Below are positions 7,878 to 16,900 of a stretch of DNA of 47,365 bases, one piece after another. The DNA is from Paracoccaceae bacterium (GTDB lineage: Bacteria > Pseudomonadota > Alphaproteobacteria > Rhodobacterales > Rhodobacteraceae), in the NCBI GenBank assembly GCA_002709405.1, contig PAQV01000044.1:1-47365 (forward strand), in the 5' to 3' direction. Position numbers and translations under genes: made by a program. The notes beneath the pieces were generated by a model. The model was given only the letters and a program-made list of their open reading frames with translations, had not been told where the DNA came from and made no database searches. Each line of letters begins with the position of its first letter. Within the stretch, counting starts at the first letter, position 1.

Positions 7878-8620
7878 GCGAGCAGACGCTTCTGGAAGTG
7901 TCGGGCGTGTCGGTCAGCTTTGACGGGTTCAAGGCGATCAACAACCTGAGCTTCCAGATCGGCAAGGCCGAGATGCGGGCGATCATCGGGCCCAACGGGG
8001 CTGGCAAGACGACCTTCATGGATATCGTGACGGGCAAGACGCGGCCCGACGAGGGCCGGGTGATCTGGGGCGACAAGTCGGTGTCCCTGCTGTCGATGCG
8101 GGAAAGCGACATTGCCCAGGCCGGTGTCGGGCGCAAGTTCCAGCGGCCGACGGTCTTCGAGGATCAGTCGGTCGAGGACAACCTGGCCATGGCCCTGAAG
8201 AACGAGCGCAAGCCCTGGCAGGTGCTGTTCTACAAGCGCACCGCCGACGACACCGCGCGCATCCATGCGCTGGCGGCCGAGATCGGGCTGACCGACCAGC
8301 TGGGCCGCACCAGCGGAGAGCTGTCGCACGGCCAGAAGCAATGGCTGGAGATCGGCATGCTGCTGGCCCAGGATCCGCAATTGCTGCTGGTGGACGAACC
8401 GGCGGCGGGGATGTCTCCCGAGGAGCGGGACCACACCACCGAGATCCTGAAGGAAGCGGCCAAGACCCGGGCGGTCGTGGTCGTCGAGCACGACATGGAT
8501 TTCGTGCGGAAACTGAATTGCAAGGTGACGGTGCTGCACGAGGGCTCGGTTCTGGCCGAGGGCAGCCTGGATCACGTGACCTCGAACCAGGAGGTGATCG
8601 ATGTCTACCTTGGCCGCTGA
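7874..8620 (+). CDS. urtD: Urea ABC transporter ATPase UrtD
   Basis: ATP-binding subunit of 248 residues, LivG-type. Walker A is GPNGAGKTT, the signature is LSHGQKQWLEIG (SHGQ rather than SGGQ, as is common in UrtD), and Walker B is LLLVDEPAAGM. The motif VGRKFQRPTVFEDQSVEDN corresponds to the Q-loop. It starts by a 4-base overlap with urtC and is followed 12 bases later by urtE; the two ATPases are expected to work as a heterodimer. Confidence 0.95.
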   Translation: MSEQTLLEVSGVSVSFDGFKAINNLSFQIGKAEMRAIIGPNGAGKTTFMDIVTGKTRPDEGRVIWGDKSVSLLSMRESDIAQAGVGRKFQRPTVFEDQSVEDNLAMALKNERKPWQVLFYKRTADDTARIHALAAEIGLTDQLGRTSGELSHGQKQWLEIGMLLAQDPQLLLVDEPAAGMSPEERDHTTEILKEAAKTRAVVVVEHDMDFVRKLNCKVTVLHEGSVLAEGSLDHVTSNQEVIDVYLGR

Positions 8621-8632
8621 CGGGGGCGCTGC

Positions 8633-9331
8633 GTGATGCTGGACGTCAAGAACCTGACCCTACACTACGGGCAAAGCCAGATCCTGTACGACGTGGGGCT
8701 GCAGGCCGAGGCCGGGCGGATCACCTGCCTGATGGGCACCAATGGGGTGGGCAAGACCTCTCTGCTGAAGGCGATTGCCGGGGTGCATCCGCGCTCGGGC
8801 GGGTCGATTGCGCTGGATGGCGAACCGCTTGGAGTGGTGCCCAGCCACGTGCTGGCGCGCAAGGGCATCGCCTATGTGCCGCAGGGGCGCGAGGTTTTCC
8901 CGCTGATGACCGTGCGCGAGAACCTGGAAAGCGGGTTCGGCTGCCTGCCCAATGAGCAGCACATGGTGCCCGACCAGATCTACGAACTGTTCCCGGTGCT
9001 GAAGGAAATGCAGAACCGGCGGGGCGGGGACCTGTCGGGGGGGCAACAGCAGCAGCTGGCCATCGGGCGGGCCCTGATCATCCAGCCGAAGCTTCTGTTG
9101 CTGGACGAACCGACCGAGGGCATCCAGCCCAACATCATCCAGCAGATCGGGCGGGTCATCGAGTACCTGCGCGATCAGGGGGGCATGGCGATCCTTCTGG
9201 TCGAACAGTATTTCGACTTTGCCTACGGGCTGGCCGATGAATTCTATGCGCTACGCCGGGGAGCGGTTGTCCTGAGCGGGGCCAAGGAAGAGGTCGGGCG
9301 CGAGGCCATGCTGGAGGCCGTGTCAGTCTAA
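8633..9331 (+). CDS. urtE: Urea ABC transporter ATPase UrtE
   Basis: Second ATP-binding subunit, LivF-type, about 231 residues. Walker A is GTNGVGKTS, the signature LSGGQQQQLAIGRAL and Walker B LLLLDEPTEGIQPN, all intact. The start may be GTG at 8633 or the adjacent ATG at 8636; both have only a weak ribosome site, so translation likely depends on coupling to urtD 12 bases upstream. This is the last urt gene. In many alphaproteobacteria ureD and the urease genes follow at this point, but here there is a 512-base gap and an unrelated outer-membrane protein. Confidence 0.95.
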   Translation: MMLDVKNLTLHYGQSQILYDVGLQAEAGRITCLMGTNGVGKTSLLKAIAGVHPRSGGSIALDGEPLGVVPSHVLARKGIAYVPQGREVFPLMTVRENLESGFGCLPNEQHMVPDQIYELFPVLKEMQNRRGGDLSGGQQQQLAIGRALIIQPKLLLLDEPTEGIQPNIIQQIGRVIEYLRDQGGMAILLVEQYFDFAYGLADEFYALRRGAVVLSGAKEEVGREAMLEAVSV

Positions 9332-9843
9332 CGGCATCCGATTCGACATGCGAGGGCATCGCGGCTTCGGCGGCGTTTGGCCTGTGGCTGGCGGAAAACG
9401 GCCGGTTCTTGTGACATCAGATTGCAGCGGTTTCCGTCGTATCGGGTCGGGCGGACAAGGCCCTAGGGCGCGCTCCTACGGATCCGGCGCGCCGCGGCCG
9501 GTGCCGGGGCGATAGCGGCCGGATCGGGTGGGGGCTGTCCAGGGTCGGAAGGTTTCGTTAATCTTTATTAATATGAGAGGCTTGGCGCGGCCAAACCCCC
9601 CTTGGGACCAGGTGCGGCGCCGGCCCTGGGTCCGGTCCCGGGAACCCGGGAAAACCCAGCCGGGCCAAGACGTTCGGACCCTTGCGTTTCAGCGCTCCCG
9701 AGCTGCGATCACGAGCGGATGTGTGCCGATCGGGCGATCACGAAAATTGGAGCGACGGAACCTTCCGATTGGTGCAATCGTTGGAAACTTAAGGCCTCGG
9801 ATTGTCCGGAGGCCGATTGTTTCGACTATGCATGACGAGGGCC
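9332..9843. other. Gene-free region after urtE with a strong imperfect hairpin
   Basis: No convincing gene in 512 bases. Two structures stand out. At 9558-9571 an AT-rich inverted repeat TTAAT-CTTT-ATTAA sits in otherwise GC-rich sequence and may be part of a promoter. At 9622-9666 there is a nested hairpin: CTGGGT (9626-9631), TCCCGGG (9636-9642), a 2-base centre, CCCGGGA (9645-9651) and ACCCAG (9654-9659), extended by GGCC/GGCC with a bulge. It has no U-tract, so it could be a Rho-dependent 3' end, a leader structure for the porin-like gene, or a small RNA. Confidence 0.5.
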
Positions 9844-10416
9844 ATGATGAAACGCGCACTTCTTTGTTCCGTTGCACTTCTAGCATCCACTTCCACCGCC
9901 GCCCTGGCCGGTGACTGGACCGGCTGGTACGCCGGTGGCCAGTTGGGCTATTCCTACGGCGAATTCGACCTGGATAGCGTCACCACTCCAGACAGCTTCG
10001 ACGCTGACGGCGTGATCGGCGGCTTCATGGGCGGCTATCTTCGCGACTACGGCGACTGGGTCATCGGCCTTGAACTGCAGTACGACTTCTCGGACATCAG
10101 CTTCAACGAGCCGACCGGCTCGGGCTCGTTCGACGGCATCGCCCGCCTGAAGACCCGCGCCGGCCGCGACTTTGGCAACTCGCTGGGCTTCATCAGCGTC
10201 GGCGTGGCCTACACCAACTTCGACGGCCTGGCCGGCGCGTCGGACATCGACTTCGACGATCCCGGCGTGGTCGCCGGCGTGGGCTATGAATACCAGGTCA
10301 ACGAGAACTGGGTCGTGGGTGGCGAATACATGTGGCACCAGTTCCTGGACTTCGGGGCTGACGGCAACGACGTGACCTTCAACACCCTGCACGTCCGGGC
10401 GTCCTACCGCTTCTGA
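9844..10416 (+). CDS. Small outer-membrane beta-barrel protein (porin-family)
   Basis: 190-residue protein with a signal peptide MMKRALLCSVALLASTSTAALA. The mature part starts GDWTGWYAGGQLGYSYGEF, the typical opening of small eight-stranded OMP_b-brl/Omp25-like barrels. Alternating strands follow, and the chain ends VRASYRF with the C-terminal Phe recognised by the BAM complex. Starts at 9844 and 9847 are adjacent ATGs after GACGAGG. The gene is monocistronic: a 427-base non-coding leader-side region precedes it and a hairpin follows the stop. Its role is unknown; members of this family act in envelope stability or as minor channels. It lies just before the polyketide cluster but is separated from it by 532 bases, so no link is implied. 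Confidence 0.85.
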   Translation: MMKRALLCSVALLASTSTAALAGDWTGWYAGGQLGYSYGEFDLDSVTTPDSFDADGVIGGFMGGYLRDYGDWVIGLELQYDFSDISFNEPTGSGSFDGIARLKTRAGRDFGNSLGFISVGVAYTNFDGLAGASDIDFDDPGVVAGVGYEYQVNENWVVGGEYMWHQFLDFGADGNDVTFNTLHVRASYRF

Positions 10417-10430
10417 TCTGGTGTGGTTTC

Positions 10431-10461
10431 GGGCCCGTGCGACCTGGTCGGGCGGGCCCTT
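10431..10461 (+). terminator. Putative terminator after the small barrel gene
   Basis: GGGCCCG (10431-10437) pairs with CGGGCCC (10453-10459) around a 15-base loop, followed by TTGTGTT. The U-tract is weak, so efficiency is uncertain. Confidence 0.45.
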
Positions 10462-10948
10462 GTGTTGCCCGGTTCCTTCTTACGGTAACCATAGGATTAA
10501 TGGTCCGCCGCAGCGCCATCGGCGTGGCACACGAAAGACTGAACGCAACCGTGATGACAGCTGTCGGGGCGCGGCTTTTCTTCAGGAATCGTGGAACGAA
10601 TTTCAACCCTAGGCAGATCCGGGGGCTATTCCTTGATCGGCCGCTTAGCTCAATATTTAAGCGCTTCAAGGGCTCTATTCGACGTCTAATGTTCACAGAG
10701 CGACAGTTATTCCGGCAGCGAACCGGAAACTGACCAAAAAATACAACCCCCACGCGAAGTTCGCCTGACGCCTTGGCAGGGACACTCGAAAAGGTGACGT
10801 CGCGCGAACTCCGGCCTTGCGCGAATTGCCTCACCGCAGCATTATCAGGTGGTTTTCGGACCGAGGGTGGGGCTTTTGTTAGCTCGACATGGACTATGCC
10901 GTACCTGGGGTCCCCAAGTCGTACATTAGACAAGAATGGGTAGGAAGA
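10462..10948. other. Promoter region of the polyketide synthase operon
   Basis: About 490 bases without a gene, clearly richer in AT than the flanks (notably 10480-10560 and 10620-10740). An inverted repeat TTCCGG (10710-10715), 7-base spacer, CCGGAA (10723-10728) lies about 220 bases upstream of the chosen PKS start and is a candidate operator. I could not assign a clear -35/-10 pair. Confidence 0.45.
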
Positions 10949-13900
10949 ATGCTCGATTCATCGAACGTGAGTGCAAGTGATACTGCCTCGAAAAAAATTG
11001 CTGTAGTTGGGATTGCGTGCCGTCTGCCGGGTGGGGTTACCGGGCCGGACTCTTACTGGAAGCTTCTTGAAGAGAAGAAGTGCGGTATCCGCGAAGTTCC
11101 CTCGGATCGCTGGAACGTCGAACATTTCTACGACAGCGACCCCAATGCCCTGTCCCGCTCGCAGACCAAGTGGGCCGGTTTCCTTGATGACGTCAAAAGC
11201 TTCGACCCGTCGTTCTTCGGCCTGTCGCCGCGCGAAGCGACCTCGATGGACCCGCAGCAGCGCAACACGCTGATGTGCTCCTACGAGGCGATCGAAAACT
11301 CGGGTATCCCCTGGGAAGAATACCAGAAGGCCCGCACCGGCGTGTTCGTCGGCGTGCAGTCGGTCGACTACCGCGAAGTGCAGGAAAAGCGCCGCTCGGG
11401 CTTTGACGCCTTCGGTGGGACCGCGCTGGCCCACTGCATCATTTCCAACCGGGTGTCGCACCGCCTGAACCTGAATGGCCCGTCCTATTCCGTCGACACG
11501 GCCTGTTCGTCCTCGCTGACCGCGCTGAACCAGGCCATCCTGAACCTGCGCAACGACCAGGCCGATTACTGCCTGGTGACCGGCGTGAACTTCATGCTGG
11601 CGCCCTCGACCTTCGTGGCCTTCTCGAAGGCGGGCATGCTGTCGCCGACCGGCACCCTGCGCACCTTCGACGCCGACGCCAACGGCTTTGTCCGCGGCGA
11701 AGGCATCGGCACCGTGGTGCTGAAGCCCTATGACCGCGCGCTGGCCGACGGCGACCGCGTCTATGCCGTGATCGAGGAAAGCTGGGCCAACCAGGATGGC
11801 TTTACCTCGACCATCACCGCGCCGAACCAGACCAGCCAGATCAAGATGATGCAGTCGCTGATGGCGGGTGCGGGCGTTGGTCCGAACGAAATCGGCTACG
11901 TCGAAGCACACGGCACCGGCACGCCCATCGGCGACCCGATCGAAGCGGGCGCCATCGGCCGCGTGGTCGGCCAGCCCAAGACCAACGGCAAGCTGCTGAT
12001 CGGTTCGGTCAAGCCCAACATCGGCCACCTGGAATCGGGTGCCGGCGTTAACGGCCTGATCAAGCTGGCCCTGGCCATCCACAAGGGCAAGATCCCGGCC
12101 CAGATCGGTTTCGAAAAGCCCAACCCGCGGATCCCGCTGGACGCCCTGAACATGGAAGTCCCGCTGGACATGGTGGATTTCCCCGAGGTCGACGGCAAGC
12201 GCCGCGGCATCGTGAACTCGTTTGGCTTCGGTGGCGCGAACGCCTCCGCCCTGCTGGGCTCGGCCGAGAAGAAGGCCGTCGAGGGTGTCTGGCGCAAGCC
12301 GGTCGAGCTGCCGGCCGAAGACGCGCCGCGCATCTTCCCGATCTCGGCCCGGACCGAAGCCGTGGTCAAGGACGTGGCCGCCAAGCTGGCCGAAAGCCTG
12401 CGTGAGGGCAAACTGGCCGACACCGACGTCGCCGAAGTGGCCGCCGCGCTGGCCTCCAGCCGGACGCACCACGCCTATCGCGCGGCCATCGTGGCCAAGG
12501 ACAAGGACGAGCTGCTGAAGGGCCTCGACTTCGTCGCCGGTGCCGATGCCGACATGGAAGACCCGGGCAACGTCTACCGTGGCCAGGCCGCGGCCGACAA
12601 GAAGGTCGCCTTCATGTATGCGGGCCAGGGCTCGCAGTGGTGGGGCATGGCCCGCCAGCTGATGGAAGACAACGACGCGTTCCGCACTGCCGTGCAGGAA
12701 TACGACGCCGAATTCGTCAAGTCGGCCGGCTGGTCGATCATGGAAGAGCTGCTGAAGGACGAAGCCGACAGCAACATCGACGATACCACCGTCACCCAGC
12801 CCGCCCTGTTCGCGATCCAGCACGGCCTTGTCGCCGTCTGGAAATCCTGGGGCGTGGAACCCGACATGGTCGTCGGCCACTCGATCGGTGAAGCCTGCGC
12901 GGCCTACACCGCCGGCGGTCTGACCCTGGGCGGCGCGGCCAACTTCCTGTCCAAGCGTGGCGCTATCCGCGACCAGCTGGGCCAGAAGGGCGCAATGGCC
13001 GCCGTTGGCCTCGACCCCGAAGACATCGAGCCCCTGCTGCCCGAAAGCGGCCTGATCAACATCGCGGCCGTCAACGGCCCCGGCTCGACCACCATCTCGG
13101 GCGATTACGACACGCTGCACGCCTTCGTCGAACAATTCGAGAAGGACCACCCGAACACCTTCATCCGCATCCTCAAGGTCGATACCGCATGGCACTCGTA
13201 CCAGCTGGAAGCCGGTGAGGCCTGGTTCCGCAAGGAAGTGACCGAAATCGACTGGTCGGTGCCGACCACGCCGTGGATCTCGACCGTGACCGGCAAGCCG
13301 GAAACGCGCTTCGACATCGACTATGGCTGGCGGAACCTGCGCCAGGCGGTGCTGTTCAAGAACGGCATCGAAACCGCCCTGCGCATGGGGGCCAACGTCT
13401 TCCTGGAAATGGGCCCGCACACGACTCTGTCGTCGCCGGCCGTGTCCACCGCCGGTGATTTCGGCGCCAAGGTCGACGTCATCAACTCGCTGAACCGCAA
13501 GCAAAGCGACCACCTGTCGATGGCCCAGGCCACCGCGCGCCTGTTCTGCTCGGGCGTCAAGCTGGACTGGGAAGCCGTCAGCGGCGAACCCTCGGACCAC
13601 GTGGAACTGCCGGGCTATCCCTGGGCGCTGGAAACCCTGTGGATGGACAACAACGAATGGCGGGCGATGATGTTCCCCGAAAGCGTTGGCCCGCTTCTGG
13701 GTGTCCAGCTGGAAGGTGCAAAGAACCAGTGGGTTGGCGAGGTCTCGCTGAAGTCCCATGCCTGGATCGGTGACCACCGGCTGCAGTCGGAATGCGTGTT
13801 CCCCGGCGCGGGCTACATGGACATCATGTTCGAAGCCGGCCGCCGCATGTTCGGCGACGAGGGCTGCATCGAGATCGAGAACCTGACGATCCACGAAGCC

Positions 13901-16900
13901 CTGTTCATCCCGGCCGACACCGACGTGCGTTTCTTCACCATGTTCGTGCCGGAGCGGAACGCGATCCAGATCTACACCCAGCCGCGTGACAGCCAGGAAC
14001 CCTGGACCCTGCGCGCCGATGGCCAGATCCGCCAGAACATCGTTCCGCCGAAGACCGACTTCACGCCGATTGCCAAGGACGACGAGGGCTCGACCCTGGT
14101 CGAACTGACGACGCTGTACCAGGCGACGTCGGACGACAGCGTCATCAACTACGGCCCGGCCTTCCAGACCGTGCGCGACTTCTGGGTCCATGACCTGGGT
14201 GCCGGCGCCCTGGTCGGTGTGGATCCGATCTGCGAGCACAAGTTCGAAGACTTCGAAACCCACCCGTCGCTGCTGGACGCCTGCCTGCAGATCTCGGACC
14301 CGCGGATGACCGCCGCGTCCCTGCAGATGGACTACGACGAGCTGACCGGGAACTACGAAAGCTTCATGCCCGTTGGCGCGCTGCAACTGCGCCAGCACCG
14401 CAAGATGCCCAAGCAGTTCAAGGTCTACGCCTGGCAGAAGCCGCGGATCGACGCGCTGACGGGTTGCTCGGACTTCCTGGTCGTCGACCTGGACGGTAAC
14501 GTGGTGATGGAAGGCAACGGCCTGCTGAACCGCTCGCTGTCGGGCACGGCAACCCGCGAGCATCCCGAAGGCTTCGCGCCCCACTACGCGGTCGAGGAAT
14601 ACACCGACTACAAGGTGGCCACCCCCGAACCCGAAGCGGAATTCGGCACCTGGCTGGTGCTGGCCGATGAAGGCACCCCGGGCGAGAAGTTGGCGGAAGG
14701 CCTGGAGGCCCGTGGCGCAGAGGTCATCCTGATGACCCGCGAAGAAGTGGCCGACGAAGTCGAAGACATGCGCGAAGACTTTGCCGACCGCATCAGCGAG
14801 TTGATGGAAGACGAGGAGAAGGGCCTGGCCGGTGTGGTCTATGCCTGGAGCCTGTCGCAAGAGCCCATCACCGAGGACACGCCGGCCGACACCGTTGCCG
14901 AACTGGTGGCGAACGACAGCCGCGCGGTCATCGCGCTGGGATCGTCCTTCGACGAACTGCGCCATGGTGAGAACCTGCCGCGCGTCGTCCTGGTCACCCG
15001 CAACGGCCGCTCGGCCCCGGATGGCACCTCGATGAAGGTCGACGGCCTGACCCAGGCGCCGCTGGCAACCCTGCTGCGCACGGTGGCCAACGAGGTCAGC
15101 GAAATCGACATGCTGGAACTGGATGTCGACGAAGCCCAGCTGGAAGCGATGGATACCGTGCTGGACGCGATCCTCGCACCCGGTGCGGAAAACGAGATCG
15201 TCCTGCGCGAAGCCGGGGCCTACGTGCCGCGTCTGAACCGTGTCTGGGCGAACGAGCTGGATCCGCAGGACCTGTACATTCCGAAGGACAACACCGACCG
15301 GAACTTCTACGTCACGATGAACAACCCGGGGGTGATCGATAACCTCGAGCTGATCGAATGTGGCTTTGCTGAACTGGGGCCGGACGATGTCCGCGTCGCG
15401 GTCAAGGCAGTCGGTCTGAACTTCCGCGATGTCATGGCCGTCACCGGCCTGCTGCCGAAGGAAGCCGAAGGCGAACCCGCCTGGACCAACCTGGGCCTGG
15501 AATTCGGCGGTGTCATCGTCGAGAAGGGCTCGAACGTGACCGAGTTCGAAATCGGCGAGCGGGTCATGGGCATGGGCAAGCGCTGCCTGCAGCGCTACCT
15601 GAACACGTCCAAGCTGGCGCTGGCGCGGATCCCCGAGCACATCTCGTTCGAGGAAGCCTCGACCATCCCGTCGGCCTTCGCCACCGCGCATTACGCGCTG
15701 AACCGCATCGGTCGGATGGCCAAGGGTGAAAAGGTCTTCATCCACGTGGCAACCGGCGGTGTCGGCACGGCGGCCGTGCAGATGGCCAAGAACGTCGGCG
15801 CGGAAATCTTCGCGACGGCCGGCAGCGACGAGAAGCGCGCGCTTCTGAAAGAGTGGGGCGTCCCCCACATCATGAACTCGCGCGATCTGACCTGGGCAGA
15901 CGAAGTGAACCGGATCACGGGTGGCAAGGGCGTCGACGTCCTGCTGAACTCGCTGCCGGGCGCCTATATCGAGAAAGGTCTGGAGGCGATGGCCCCCTAT
16001 GGCCGCTACCTCGAGATCGGCAAGCGCGACGTCTACGCGGACAGCTCGATCGGCATGAAGGTCCTGCGCAAGAACATCTCGGTCTCGGTCCTCGACCTCG
16101 CCGCGATGGGCGTGGAACGGCCGGACCTGCTGGGCAGCATGTTCCAGGAGCTGACCGAAGCCTTCGTCCGCCGCGAGCTTGAACCGCTGCCGCTGGTGTC
16201 CTTCAAGGTCTCCGAGGTTGCCGACTCGATCCGCTTCATGTCCCAGGCCAAGCACGTCGGTAAGGTCGTCGTCACCTTCGACGAAGACGAATACGTCGTG
16301 AAGGCCGACCGGACCCGCGAAGTGAAGATGGAACCGGACGCGTCCTACCTGATCACCGGTGGTAACGGCGGCTTCGGCCTGTCGATCGCCCAGTGGATGA
16401 GCTCGGCCGGTGCCGGCAAGCTGATCCTGGCCTCCCGTTCGGGCAAGGTCGGTGAAGAGGAACTGCCGCGCATCGAAGCCATCAAGGAACAGGGCACCGA
16501 GGTCGAAATCATCTCGCTGGACATCACCAACGAAGATGAAACGGCCGAGGCCATCGCCAGGATGTTCGCCGATGCCAAGCCGCTGAAGGGTGTCATGCAC
16601 GCTGCCGCGGTCATCAAGGACGGCTTCATCAACCAGCTGACGGACGAGATGATCGACACGGTCATCTATCCGAAGGTGGCTGGCGGCTGGGCGCTGGAGA
16701 AGGCCTTTGCCAAGGCCGGACAACAGCCCGAGTTCATGATCTCGTTCTCGTCCATCGCGGCCACGACCGGCTCGCCCGGCCAGGCCAACTACGTGGCGGC
16801 CAACGGCTTCCTGGATGCGCTTGCGGCCTACCGCAAGAAGCACAAGGACGAAGGCGGGTCGATCAACTGGGGGGCCATCGCGGCCACCGGTATCGTCGGC

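Noticed and set aside
9528-9914. Open frames of 77-128 codons in the gap before the small barrel gene
   Set aside because: They have no ribosome site, unusual composition and overlap the start of a well-supported gene in another frame.
10421-10733. Two short open frames in the PKS upstream region
   Set aside because: Poor starts, no coupling, Arg-rich translation and location in an AT-richer regulatory stretch with inverted repeats.
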